Assembly: GCA_947454705.1 (NCBI GenBank)
Contig: CANGKZ010000001.1
Span: forward strand, 186,001-250,000
Origin: Verrucomicrobiota bacterium
Lineage (GTDB): Bacteria; Verrucomicrobiota; Verrucomicrobiia; Limisphaerales; UBA9464
DNA length: 64,000 bases
Reading direction: 5' to 3'
Positions 1 to 7,923 of this stretch are shown piece by piece. The notes under the pieces were generated by a model. The model made no database searches. It was not told where the DNA came from and saw only the letters and a program-made list of their open reading frames with translations. Position numbers and translations under genes: made by a program. The first letter of the stretch is position 1. Each line of letters begins with the position of its first letter.

Positions 1-24
1 AGCGTTGAAGGGGACTCCATCAAC

Positions 25-195
25 TCAACCCACGCCGCCACCAGTGCGACGGGCCAACGGGTGGACTCCGCGACGGCACGCGTCCGAGCAATAAAGCACC
101 CGGTCCCAGTCCCGTTCCCACTTCTTGCGCCACACAAACGGACGGGCACACGCCACACACACTTTCGAGGGGAGATTCGCCTTCTTCATTCGCAT
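25..195 (-). CDS. DUF2256 zinc-finger-like small protein
   Basis: A 56-residue basic protein. It shows the DUF2256 signature: a lysine-rich start, then [14 protein letters not shown], a Trp-rich linker and YCSDACRR, so two Cys pairs probably bind a metal. I chose the start at 195, which gives the usual 50-60 residue family length; an upstream ATG at 243 would add 16 residues of no family character. Genes of this family are commonly found beside cryptochrome/photolyase-type flavoprotein genes, and here it lies downstream of an FAD oxidoreductase on the same strand with a photolyase-like gene 3 kb away. The molecular function of DUF2256 is not known; the neighbourhood suggests a link to light or DNA-damage physiology. 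Confidence 0.75.
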   Translation of the reverse strand: MRMKKANLPSKVCVACARPFVWRKKWERDWDRVLYCSDACRRGVHPLARRTGGGVG

Positions 196-376
196 CGGGC
201 CTTGAGCGTTTGTCTGAACGATCATCGTCCGATGCACCTTCACCCGGAATCATCCGGATGCCAACCGAGCCCGTAACTTCTCCGCAGCGTCCGGTGAGAG
301 ACGCTCCGGCCTGAGTTCGCAGGGCGCTCATCGGCTTGCCGCCGAGAGCACGCATGTTCTGAAAAAACCGATTAGA

Positions 377-1393
377 TCATTCCCCCGACATACCGCCTTT
401 TCTTCCATCGAGAATCGCCCTGGCCGCAGCCTGTCCCGACACGGCCGCTCCCTCAATGCCACCGGAACCGAAGGCATCACCCGCCAACACGAGCGTCGGA
501 CGCACACACGCGATCGCGCACGGGGAGGCATCGGGAATGCGGGGGCGGCTGTAACGCCAGCCGTGGACTTGGAATTCGCGGACTCCCGAGCCGATCCAAT
601 CGGAGGCGGCCTCGATCAGTCGAAGCCCGGTCTCCTTGCGATCGCGATCCCAGTTCTCAAGACTGAACGCCGCCGTCGCGTGAAGCGTCACCGCCGGCAC
701 CGGCGAGACACCCTTCGCCTGATCATCCGAAACCCAAGCCAACGGCCCCGACCGCGGAACCAATCCGCCCGGCGAAGGGATGCGCGAAGGTCCGTCGAGT
801 ACGGCCAGGACTGCGAGGCATCGATCGTACTCGACGGCGGCAAGGCGCGATCGGAGATCGGGCGACAACTCCACGGCACCTGCATCCAGCAGCGCGAGTG
901 ATTGCGGGACCGGTGGCGTGAGCACCACCGCATCGGCGCCGAGCTCCGTGCCTTCAACCGTGCGCGCGATCCATCGGGATCCTTCCAAACGCAGGGAGAC
1001 GAGTGCGGTTTCGGAGAGGACCTCCAACCCGCCGGCCAGATGCTTGGCCACGGCGGACATGCTCGGAGAACCGCGCCAGCGACACGGGACCCCCACCGCG
1101 GAATCTGCCGGGGACGGCCACCACTTCGCCCGCGCAGAACCGAGGCGCTCCTCCCACCAAGCATCGGTCAGCAGCGCCCGGTGAAGATCGAGACACGGCG
1201 CCCCGTGGTCGAAGACGGCATCGCCGATTCGCCGCGTGGCCATGCGACCTCCGACGCCGCGTCCCTTGTCGATCACCCGCACGGAGAGCCCGGCCTGTTG
1301 CAATTCGCGAGCGGCCACCAGCCCGGCAAGCCCCGCCCCCACCACCAGGACCTCCGTGAGCGAAGCAGAATGGGACGACACACTGGATGGCAC
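377..1393 (-). CDS. FAD-dependent oxidoreductase (renalase-like)
   Basis: About 338 residues. The N-terminus carries a dinucleotide-binding loop (VVGAGLAGLVAARELQQAG) followed by the acidic end of strand 2 (VIDKGRGVGGRMATRR), a pattern typical of renalase-like amine-oxidase-fold flavoproteins. The C-terminus has the second FAD-contact motif (LVLAGDAFGSGGIEGAAVSG). I chose the GTG at 1393 because a purine-rich TGGGAG lies just upstream and the next codons run straight into the Rossmann strand; extending to the ATG at 1573 would add 60 residues translated from a repeat. The photolyase-like gene at 3232-4515 also begins GTG-CCA-TCC behind a similar upstream block, so the two are probably co-regulated. 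The substrate cannot be told from sequence. Confidence 0.8.
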   Translation of the reverse strand: MPSSVSSHSASLTEVLVVGAGLAGLVAARELQQAGLSVRVIDKGRGVGGRMATRRIGDAVFDHGAPCLDLHRALLTDAWWEERLGSARAKWWPSPADSAVGVPCRWRGSPSMSAVAKHLAGGLEVLSETALVSLRLEGSRWIARTVEGTELGADAVVLTPPVPQSLALLDAGAVELSPDLRSRLAAVEYDRCLAVLAVLDGPSRIPSPGGLVPRSGPLAWVSDDQAKGVSPVPAVTLHATAAFSLENWDRDRKETGLRLIEAASDWIGSGVREFQVHGWRYSRPRIPDASPCAIACVRPTLVLAGDAFGSGGIEGAAVSGQAAARAILDGRKGGMSGE

Positions 1394-1433
1394 CCTCCCA
1401 GTCTGGACCGGACCCGCCGCAGCGCAACCCGCG
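1394..1433 (-). promoter_or_regulatory. Upstream block shared with photolyase-like gene
   Basis: The 40 bases upstream of the GTG start match the block upstream of the photolyase-like gene (4516-4554) at roughly three quarters of positions. On the coding strand both have GTTGCGC, then a GC-rich spacer, then GGTC(C)GGTCCAGA or close to it, then the GTG start. It could be a shared operator or promoter, or a duplicated leader. The repeat is seen directly; a regulatory role is inference. Confidence 0.35.
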
Positions 1434-1744
1434 GCGTTCAAACGAGACCCAAACGCTGACGTGGCGAGTGCCCCGCCCGCCCCCAAAGCACCAGCCCGTA
1501 TGCCGTCAAAAAAAGGCCATTCCTGGCTTCGAGAATAGCCCAGGGCTTCAGCCCTGGGTCTCCTCAACGCCACACCGCATCAGCCCCATCGGGGCGACAG
1601 AGACCTCCCCGCCTCTCTCTTCGATCCAATTCCGATCTCTTTCGTGCCTCTCGTGAGGACTCACGCCGTCTTCCTTCACCTGGGCGAGTTAGTTGCTCGG
1701 ACTGGTGTCGTGAATTGTCAGGAACTTGGCCGACCTGGACCAAG
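1434..1744. other. Intergenic gap holding a REP-like repeat
   Basis: No convincing gene is seen here. The gap holds the first copy of a 68-bp repeat (1536-1603) and otherwise unremarkable sequence between the oxidoreductase leader and the toxin gene. Confidence 0.6.
1536..1603. repeat. 68-bp repeat, copy 1 (left of TA module)
   Basis: It begins TAGCCCAGGGCTTCAGCCCT and ends GGGGCGACAGAGA. A second copy at 2467-2534 matches at about 64 of 68 positions, and two of the changes lie on opposite sides of the GGGCT-TC-AGCCC stem so the hairpin is kept. A looser relative lies at 42766-42900. It resembles the REP-like elements common in this group of bacteria. Confidence 0.8.
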
Positions 1745-2068
1745 CTACTTCACCCGCTTGGGCAGGTCGCGTTCACCACGGATTATATCAACCAGTTCGA
1801 GGGTCATCGGGTCGGGCTGTCGATAGAAGATCAACCAACCGTCAAAGGGCTTCTCGACCAGGGAAAACCGGTAGCCCGGGCGATGCGGCCAAACCACTCC
1901 CGAACTGGGCCGCCGCACCACTCTGTCGATGGTTTGGTCAACGGCGTGGGCAAAACGGTGAGCGAGTAGTTCTGCCGCCTCGGGGCCGTGCTCCTGCACC
2001 GCGGTGGAATACCAGAGGATTCCATTCCGTAATGCGGCGACGAATCCGTCACGGCGAACCAAGTTCAT
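1745..2068 (-). CDS. RelE/ParE-type toxin
   Basis: 107 residues. It has the layout of the RelE/ParE toxin fold: an N-terminal helical pair (DQTIDRVVRRP), a central strand region (RPGYRFSLVEKPFDGWLIFYR) and a C-terminal strand ending VDIIRGERDLPKRVK, the usual basic mRNA-binding or partner-binding tail. It overlaps the preceding antitoxin by four bases (ATGA), which is the standard translational coupling of type II toxin-antitoxin pairs. Family members cut ribosome-bound mRNA (RelE) or poison gyrase (ParE); which applies here is not clear. The pair sits between two copies of a 68-bp repeat inside an otherwise DNA-repair-like cluster. Confidence 0.75.
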   Translation of the reverse strand: MNLVRRDGFVAALRNGILWYSTAVQEHGPEAAELLAHRFAHAVDQTIDRVVRRPSSGVVWPHRPGYRFSLVEKPFDGWLIFYRQPDPMTLELVDIIRGERDLPKRVK

Positions 2069-2334
2069 CGAACGGGCTTGGTCCGGAGTACCTTCTTGGC
2101 CAGACGTGCTGCATCACCGCGAGCCCAAGGAGCAGAGGGAGTCTGTTCCGAAGTCGCCAACCGCCGGTTGATTTCCGGCACGTCGAGGTTCGAGATTTGG
2201 TCGTGCGTCGGACGGGCCGGAACGAGAGCGACCATGTCCTTGCCATTGAGCAGGTAGATGGTCTTGCCGGCAGAGGCCTGTTTAACCAGGGCTCCCAACT
2301 TCGGCTTGGCCTCGCTGATGATGTATATCGGCAT
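2065..2334 (-). CDS. Phd/YefM-type antitoxin
   Basis: 89 residues from the ATG at 2334. The N-terminal half (ISEAKPKLGALVKQAS, then KTIYLLNGKDMVALVPAR) matches the Phd/YefM DNA-binding fold, in which a dimer binds its own operator. The C-terminal part, low in hydrophobic residues, would be the disordered toxin-neutralising segment. An upstream in-frame ATG at 2397 would add 21 residues without family character. The stop overlaps the toxin start (ATGA). As in other such modules, the antitoxin alone and with toxin probably represses the promoter upstream of 2334. Confidence 0.75.
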   Translation of the reverse strand: MPIYIISEAKPKLGALVKQASAGKTIYLLNGKDMVALVPARPTHDQISNLDVPEINRRLATSEQTPSAPWARGDAARLAKKVLRTKPVR

Positions 2335-2466
2335 GTCCCAAAAGAGACCCGAACGAGACCCGGCGTCAACGGCGGAGCAAGGACATCCTGGATTCACCTA
2401 CCTACTCAGGGCGGCAGAGAATCGATCCTGCCAAGAGTGGAATCAGCGCCGTTCCTCTCCCGAAAC

Positions 2467-2534
2467 TAGCCGCGGGCTTCAGCCCGGGGTCTCCTCAACG
2501 CCACACCCCATCAGCCCCATCGGGGCGACAGAGA
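2467..2534. repeat. 68-bp repeat, copy 2 (right of TA module)
   Basis: Same orientation as the copy at 1536-1603 and about 94% identical by eye. Together the two copies bracket the toxin-antitoxin genes as direct repeats 930 bp apart, which would allow gain or loss of the module by homologous recombination. Confidence 0.8.
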
Positions 2535-2631
2535 TCTTGGTCATTGGGGTAAACGTCTCTCCCTCTCCCCAATAAATGTCGAAAAGCGCGGGCTCAGTTG
2601 CGCTCATCGACCTTAAGCGCCACGGTACGTC

Positions 2632-3171
2632 GTGAAGCTCTCCGCCCTTTCTGCAACATGCGCCGCACTGGTCGCGATGACGCTCGTTGGTTGCTCGCAT
2701 ATGAAGACGCCTCCCCTGCGTACCGTGGCCCATGTGGATCTGGATCGATACCTCGGGCGTTGGTACGTCATCGCGAACATCCCCTACTTTCTGGAGAAGG
2801 GGAAAGTCGCTTCCTACGACACGTACGCGAAGCGCCCCGACGGCAAACTCGATAACATTTTCACGTTCCGCAAAGGCAGCTTCGACGCTCCTGAGAAAAG
2901 CTGGCACGGAACTGCCTGGGTCACCAACCCATCCTCGAACGCAGAATGGAAGGTGCGCTTCCTCTGGCCGCTCACCAGCACCTATCTCGTTCTCGAACTG
3001 GACCCGGATTACCGGTGGGCCGTCGTCGGGACACCCGGACACGACTTGTTGTGGATCCTGGCGCGCGAGCGACACCTCTCTCCCGCCGACTATGAACACA
3101 TTCTCGGACTCATCGCCAAGCAGGGCTATGACCGCGCCGCGATCGTTCCAGTGCCACAGCCTGGGACCTAA
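2632..3171 (+). CDS. blc: Blc-type lipocalin lipoprotein
   Basis: 179 residues from a GTG start. A signal peptide ends in the lipobox LVGC (Cys 21), so the mature protein should be a lipid-anchored outer-membrane lipoprotein. The lipocalin signature follows: LDRYLGRWYVIANIPYF with the conserved GxW, then YDTYAKRPDGKLDNIFTFR, and YRWAVVGTPGHDLLWILAR, which matches the third conserved region of bacterial lipocalins. Blc binds fatty acids or lysophospholipids and is tied to envelope stress. Lipocalin genes often sit next to FAD oxidoreductase and photolyase genes, as here; the toxin-antitoxin pair has come between it and the oxidoreductase. Confidence 0.88.
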   Translation: MKLSALSATCAALVAMTLVGCSHMKTPPLRTVAHVDLDRYLGRWYVIANIPYFLEKGKVASYDTYAKRPDGKLDNIFTFRKGSFDAPEKSWHGTAWVTNPSSNAEWKVRFLWPLTSTYLVLELDPDYRWAVVGTPGHDLLWILARERHLSPADYEHILGLIAKQGYDRAAIVPVPQPGT

Positions 3172-3231
3172 ACGAACTGGTGGCCCACAAGACGACCCGG
3201 TTCGTCGCCCTCCGCAACGACGGCTCCGCGT

Positions 3232-4515
3232 TCACTGGGCCGGAATCATTCGAAGGTGACGGCTCATTTTTTCCCAAAACGGAAAGAAACCCGCAGACGA
3301 AAGCGAGAAGGCATGCGCATCGGAAGGCCGCCGAATGAGCGTGAGAACAACTCCGAGCGCGGCAAGTCGCTCGATAAGCTGCGGGACGAGATCACCCACC
3401 GGGCCAACACTGGGTGCGAACGCCACGACTTCCCTTAGCTGCTGCAATCGCGCCCACTCGACGATGCCGGAGACGGTGTCGTCTGCGTCGATGAGCTCTG
3501 CCCGACAACGATAGTGGGTCGCGGCCCGTGCGATGCCATCGGCGAGAACGGTGCGCAGAGCCTGGATGCGATTCTCGCTCAGGCGATAACGCTCGCGATA
3601 CGTCCGCTCACTCGTGAATGCGGCCACAGAATCGGGCGCAAGCCCCGCAAGCGGTCCCACCTCGGGCGCAAGATCGTCTGCATGCAGCCACAGGCCCACC
3701 CGTCCGGCCTGCGCGGGGAGCGAGGTTGGGTAATCGGCCTGCGGACGTTTGGAGGTATCGGCGTATTCTTTTTGAGCCGAAGGAGTGACCGCGCCATCGG
3801 CGATGCGATGGCTCCCGCGACGGTCGTGCAGCAAGTCGGCGTGCGCGTATTTCTCCAGATTCGAGAGACGCACAAGGTAGGTCTTCCCGGGTGTTTGCAG
3901 GCCCGCAACCCAGCGCCAGGAGAGGGTGTTGCTGGCCGGATCGGCATCGAGAAGATGGCGGAAGAAAAAATCTGCTCCCAATTCCCAAGGCAGACCCTCG
4001 GCATGAATCCAGAAACTCGCCCACCACATCCGCGCGTGATTGTGGAGGTAGCCGATCTCCATCAATTCACGCGCAAGGAGGTCCATGCACGCGACGCCGC
4101 TTTCCCCTGAAGCTACGCGATCCGCCTTCTCCAAGACCTCCGCGGGCAGCGTTGCGCGCAACTCCCGGACACGCTGTTGCCAACTTCTCCAGACCTGCGG
4201 ACGCAGTTCCAACCAGCCTTTCCAATAGCGACGCCAGCACACTTCCTGCAGCCATTTTTCCGCACTCGCAAAACTACAATGCGCGAGCGTGTCCCGAATC
4301 ACCTCGTCCTCGGTGAGCAGCCGATGCCGGATCGCAGCACTGAGCTGGGAGACATTCCCATGGCCGGACTCCAAATAATTTCTCTCTGCCGAATATCTCT
4401 TCACCCGAGGAAGAAACTTTTCCCACGCGTCCAAAGCATCCACGCGAGTCAGCGGAGCGGCCGAAGGAGGACGTGGCGAGGCGCGGTCGATGGGTGGCAA
4501 CTCTCGGGATGGCAC
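3232..4515 (-). CDS. Photolyase/cryptochrome-like protein, domains in swapped order
   Basis: About 427 residues from a GTG at 4515. Canonical photolyases begin with an alpha/beta antenna domain and end with the FAD-binding helical domain. Here the FAD-binding part comes first: residues ~25-235 carry WRRYWKGWLELRP, the HNHARMWWASFW helix and LDADPASNTLSWRWVAG, all photolyase FAD-domain landmarks. The last ~170 residues look like an alpha/beta domain resembling the antenna domain (RVGLWLHADDLAPE, then LREVVAFAPSVGPVGDLV). It lies in a cluster with an FAD oxidoreductase, a lipocalin and DUF2256. Repair or light-sensing activity is inferred. Starting at the upstream ATG (4572) would add residues from the shared leader block. 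Confidence 0.7.
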   Translation of the reverse strand: MPSRELPPIDRASPRPPSAAPLTRVDALDAWEKFLPRVKRYSAERNYLESGHGNVSQLSAAIRHRLLTEDEVIRDTLAHCSFASAEKWLQEVCWRRYWKGWLELRPQVWRSWQQRVRELRATLPAEVLEKADRVASGESGVACMDLLARELMEIGYLHNHARMWWASFWIHAEGLPWELGADFFFRHLLDADPASNTLSWRWVAGLQTPGKTYLVRLSNLEKYAHADLLHDRRGSHRIADGAVTPSAQKEYADTSKRPQADYPTSLPAQAGRVGLWLHADDLAPEVGPLAGLAPDSVAAFTSERTYRERYRLSENRIQALRTVLADGIARAATHYRCRAELIDADDTVSGIVEWARLQQLREVVAFAPSVGPVGDLVPQLIERLAALGVVLTLIRRPSDAHAFSLSSAGFFPFWEKMSRHLRMIPAQ

Positions 4516-4554
4516 TCTCGCAATCTGGACCCGACCCCCAGCCGCGCAACCCCC
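4516..4554 (-). promoter_or_regulatory. Upstream block shared with FAD oxidoreductase gene
   Basis: Partner of the block at 1394-1433. On the coding strand the order is GTTGCGC, a GC-rich spacer, GGTCCAGATTG, then the GTG start. It is a candidate shared operator or promoter for the photolyase-type cluster. Confidence 0.35.
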
Positions 4555-4759
4555 TCCACTCACCCCTCCCAAATTCGCCCGCTCTTCTGATTGCCGATGT
4601 AGCCGCCGCCGGAAGAAGGCGGATCACCCGCCCGAAGAAACTCAGCCGCCCCTCAATTGGTGGTTCCCTATTTCCGTCGGTATCCATCAGGACAGGAGGG
4701 CGGAAGCAACGCTTGCGATTCCAGGTTGATCCACAATCACGCTTCGCCATTCTGGATAG

Positions 4760-6307
4760 ATGAAAGGGGTTGCCAAGTGGATCGCTCGAGGAATCGGAGC
4801 CGCGCTCCTTCTCTTGGTTCTTGGACTTCTATGTGAACGCGTGCGGGGATGGTGGTCGCTCCGGAACTACACGCGACAGATCCTGACCGCTGGAGAGCGT
4901 CTGGACATTTCGCAGCTTGAGCCCTCCTCTCGCCCCCAACCCGACCAGAACGCGTTCGTCGCGCTGCTGGCGCTGACCAACGCAATCAAGCAGTGCCGCC
5001 CCATTCTTGACGAGGCACCCCCCTTGGGGCGTGTCATCACCCCGGGAGTCCTGGTCGGAACGCATCGCCTCAACCAGTGGCCTGTGGACGACCGCACCAA
5101 CACCTGGACGGCCTGGGCCCCGAAACTGGCCGCACACGCGGAACTCCTCGACAAGATCCATCAGGCCCTGTAGCGCCCCGGCTTCGATCTCGGCGTGGAC
5201 TACCGAGGAAGCTTTGACCAAGACCTCAGCAGCTTGGTCCGCATCAAGGATGCAGGCCGGTTGCTCGGCTTTGCTGCAATCGCCGAGCTTCGAGCCGGGC
5301 ACCTGACGAAGGCTCACCAACGGCTCCTGGATCTTTTGCGCCTCGGTGACTTGATGGCTTCGGAGCGATGGCTCATCACCCAGCTGGTTCGACGGGCGAT
5401 TCTGATCACCGCGTGGGACGTGCAGGTGGCCATGATCGCCGAAGGCGGGGGCAGCGAGTCCCAATTGGCCGAACAGCAGGCCGCCTGGCGGCGATTGGCA
5501 CCGATGCACGATCTCATCCTCGCCCTCGAAATGGAACGCGCCATGGGATCGCGGTCGATGCGACAGCTGGTCGCCAATCCCAAGGCACGGGCCGAGGCGT
5601 TTGCCGGGATAAATGGACTCCATCAGCTCTCGCACGGCGATGACGACGAGGATGAGGTCGCCAATGGATTCCTAAAGCGACTCGTGGCGCCCCTGCAGCA
5701 AGCCCTCTGGAGGTACGTTTGGCACGATGCGGATGAGCTGCGAAACCTTCGTCATTTCACCGGGGCAATCACCGATGCGCGGACTGCGGCAGTGAATGGG
5801 TTGCATGCCGTTTCCAGTGCCCATGCCCACGCCAAGGACCCCACTACCGAAATCCTCTTCCCAGGATCCAGCTCCGCCTCGTGGTGGGAGCGCTTCCGAT
5901 TTCCCTTCTCCTCCACGGATGGCTCCGTCGACGGCTCGCACCGCCCGATCTTAAACTTCGAAACTCAGATCGAGCTCGGGATCACTGCTCTAGCGGTGCA
6001 TCGCTATCGGCTGGCACATGGGGATTGGCCTCAATCGCTCCGCGATTTATCCGCGCAGGATCTGCCCTCGGAGCCGCACGATCCGGTGGGCGGCGGAACT
6101 TTGATCTACCGTCGCGATCCCAATCACGGGTTCGTGCTCTACTCCAAGGGCGAGAACGGTCAGGACGACGGCGGCGATGCGAGTATGCCCTCGGATTCCG
6201 GCGAATTCGGGAAACTCAGCCTCGGCAAGGACAGTGTGTGGCCGCGCAGTGCAACCGCGGAGGAATCGGAAGCGGCGTTGTTTCAGAAGCGCAGAGGGCG
6301 AAGGTAG
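4760..6307 (+). pseudogene. Membrane-anchored protein gene with in-frame amber stop
   Basis: One reading frame runs from ATG 4760 to 6307 and is broken only by a TAG at 5171-5173; the frame does not change. The first part has an N-terminal membrane anchor (ARGIGAALLLLVLGLLC), and the second continues the same helical repeat-like protein (LVRIKDAGRLLGFAAIAEL). The end carries SEPHDPVGGGTLIYRRD followed by FVLYSKGENGQDDGGD, a tail I associate with secreted or membrane proteins of Limisphaerales-type bacteria. Full length would be 515 residues. The function is unknown. It is either a recent nonsense mutation, a sequencing error, or read-through. Confidence 0.65.
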
Positions 6308-6672
6308 GCGAAGGGCGAACTTCCAAGGTCCAAGGTTCGGAGAGGCCCAGTTCAACAGGGTTCGGCGTTTGAGATCTAGGGCAGTTGCGCTTCCTAGCGG
6401 GTGGCAATGCCCCCGTTTCGTTCGTCGGTAGGGCGGCGTTGCGCGCCGCCGAAACTCCAAAAACGACCAGCGACAGCGCCGTCGTTTTCAGATTGGAAAC
6501 CGGGCGTCAGAAGGTGAAGACCGCTCGTGACTCACCCAGCAGGTGAGTGAATCTGAATCGGAAACGCATCCCCTTGCTCCTTCTCCCTGCCCATCCGTGT
6601 TTATCTGCGTCCATTGCGGTTTGAACGGTCGCGGTAGGGGCCGGGGGAAACCTCGGTCCCTACTGCGACCAC
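6308..6672. repeat. Intergenic gap with interspersed repeats
   Basis: No gene is seen. The gap holds an inverted-orientation copy of the GCCGCC/AACGAC repeat family (about 6429-6485: GGGCGGCGTTGCGCGCCGCC, then AACGACCAGCGACAG) and a copy of the CCATCCGTGTTTATCTGCGT family (about 6591-6625). Both recur elsewhere in the window (45.7-46.0, 48.5 and 52.2 kb; 38.2 and 45.9 kb). Confidence 0.6.
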
Positions 6673-7050
6673 TCAGCATGACTCCAGGCTCCGGAGGAGT
6701 TCGATCACCAGCGGCACCTGAGAGGAATGGGCGATCTGCATTCGAACGGATCGAGGGAGTTCCACGGTAAATGGCTCGGGCTTAGAACTGGGGATCACCG
6801 CCTCGATGAACTCCACGGGTTTGGTGCGCCGGCGGCCACGTATTCGAGAACGGTTCCCGCTCAAGCGCCTCCGCCGGAGCCAGCCGGCAAAGGTCGGGTA
6901 CTTAACGCCGATGTGCTTGGCGAACTCCACCCCGCTGGCTCCGCTACGGTCGAACTCAGCAAGAATCTCAGCCCGCTTCTCAGCCGGGGTTTGGACCCGC
7001 CCCACAGAATCCGACTTCAGCAACTGCGTATCCGAAGGTATAAACGTCAT
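6673..7050 (-). CDS. IS66-family accessory protein TnpA-like
   Basis: 125 residues. The middle has the helix-turn-helix pattern of IS66 orfA proteins: AEKRAEILAEFDRSGASGVE, then FAKHIGVKYPTFAGWLRRRR, where Trp-Leu-Arg-Arg ends the recognition helix. The C-terminus (PFTVELPRSVRMQIAHSSQV) resembles the strand-rich tail of these proteins. In complete elements it is followed by tnpB and the large transposase; neither is present. The protein is probably a stranded remnant with no transposition activity. Confidence 0.65.
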   Translation of the reverse strand: MTFIPSDTQLLKSDSVGRVQTPAEKRAEILAEFDRSGASGVEFAKHIGVKYPTFAGWLRRRRLSGNRSRIRGRRRTKPVEFIEAVIPSSKPEPFTVELPRSVRMQIAHSSQVPLVIELLRSLESC

Positions 7051-7105
7051 AATGCAACCACTATGACCTTTATGCTCCGCTCAGAATACCGGCGCTATGC
7101 GTTAC
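6673..7105 (-). mobile_element. IS66-family remnant
   Basis: Only the accessory tnpA-like ORF remains; the tnpB and transposase genes that normally follow are absent downstream. On the minus strand the left end begins GTAACGC at 7105, fitting the GTAA terminus of IS66 elements. The end abuts the broken RND pump coding sequence, so the element probably landed inside that gene and then decayed. Confidence 0.55.
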
Positions 7106-7106
7106 G

Positions 7107-7487
7107 CTTACGTTCCTTCATCAGCCTTTCGGCTTCAACGCCATCCTCGGCCTGATCGGCCTGTCGGGCATCTTGATGCGGAACACCCTCATCCTGATCG
7201 GGCAGATTCACTCCAACCAAGAGGAAGGTCTGGATCCCTACCACGCCATCATCGAGGCCACCGTCCAACGGTCGCGCCCCATTATCCTGACCGCGCTTGC
7301 CGCCGTGCTGGCATTCACTCCGCTCACCCATTCCGTGTTCTGGGGCTCGATGGCCTATGTGCTAATTGGAGGTACTGCCGTCGGCACGGTGTTGAAGCTG
7401 GCCTTCCTTCCCGCGCGCTACGCCATCTGGTTTCGCGTGAGTCATGTGGAGCTCCCTCGTACCACTCAGCCGACCTCGCCGAATTAA
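7107..7487 (+). pseudogene. C-terminal fragment of RND efflux pump
   Basis: The open frame enters directly from the IS66 end, with LHQPFGFNAILGLIGLSGIL, MRNTLILIGQIH, EATVQRSRPIILTALAAVLAF and GGTAVGTVLKLAFLPARYAI. These are the last transmembrane segments of an AcrB/MexB-type resistance-nodulation-division transporter, where about 1000 residues are expected and only about 126 remain. No upstream part is found in the window. Without its N-terminal two thirds it cannot form a pump. Confidence 0.75.
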
Positions 7488-7621
7488 GCTAGGAAAGGAG
7501 CACCAGCGAGGCGACATTCCGCACGATGCCGTGCGCAGTTCGAGCGGATGGGTAACCGAGCCCTTACGGATCAAAGGGCAGGATAGGAACGGAGGAACGA
7601 CGAGCTGAAGAGGAATTTGAA

Positions 7622-7651
7622 TGGAGCGGGTGAAGGGAATCGAACCCTCGT
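7622..7651. repeat. Attachment site copy A (tRNA-Gly 3' end)
   Basis: Thirty bases starting TGGAGCGGGTGAAGGGAATC, identical to the 3' end of the tRNA-Gly(CCC) gene at 36455-36484 and to the copy at 33260-33289. The rest of the tRNA is missing here. An integrase gene starts 270 bp to the right, as expected for the distal end of a tRNA-targeting element. Confidence 0.85.
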
Positions 7652-7723
7652 TTTTGTAGAAACAGGCCAAATTATCGAAAACAGGCGCAAAAACACGCGA
7701 TTTTATCGGCCACTGGGTACAGA

Positions 7724-7742
7724 CGTATGACACTGTATGACA
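7724..7742. repeat. Integrase arm-type repeats, left
   Basis: CGTATGACACTGTATGACA contains GTATGACA twice. The same pair in the same orientation, with one extra base, lies near the right end of the island (33203-33222). In the excised circle the two pairs would flank the attachment core, as arm-type integrase sites do. Confidence 0.6.
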
Positions 7743-7923
7743 ATCGGCCGACGCGTTTTTTCAGCGCGACCATGGAGTTCCATGGCGATTCCAAGGCCGT
7801 TTTATCGGCATCCAATGGAATCCCTGAGCAAGCGGTCGACGGATTATTTTCAGCCCCATTTCGCTTACCGGTTTCCGTGGGAAATGCGCAGGCCGTAAGG
7901 TGGCTGGTTGGCGAATCGTCACC

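Larger units (their letters stand above)
7488..7923. other. Left junction of island 1
   Basis: No gene is seen. The gap holds the distal attachment-site copy (7622-7651), AT-rich sequence, the paired GTATGACA repeats (7724-7742) and the leader of the first integrase gene. Confidence 0.6.
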
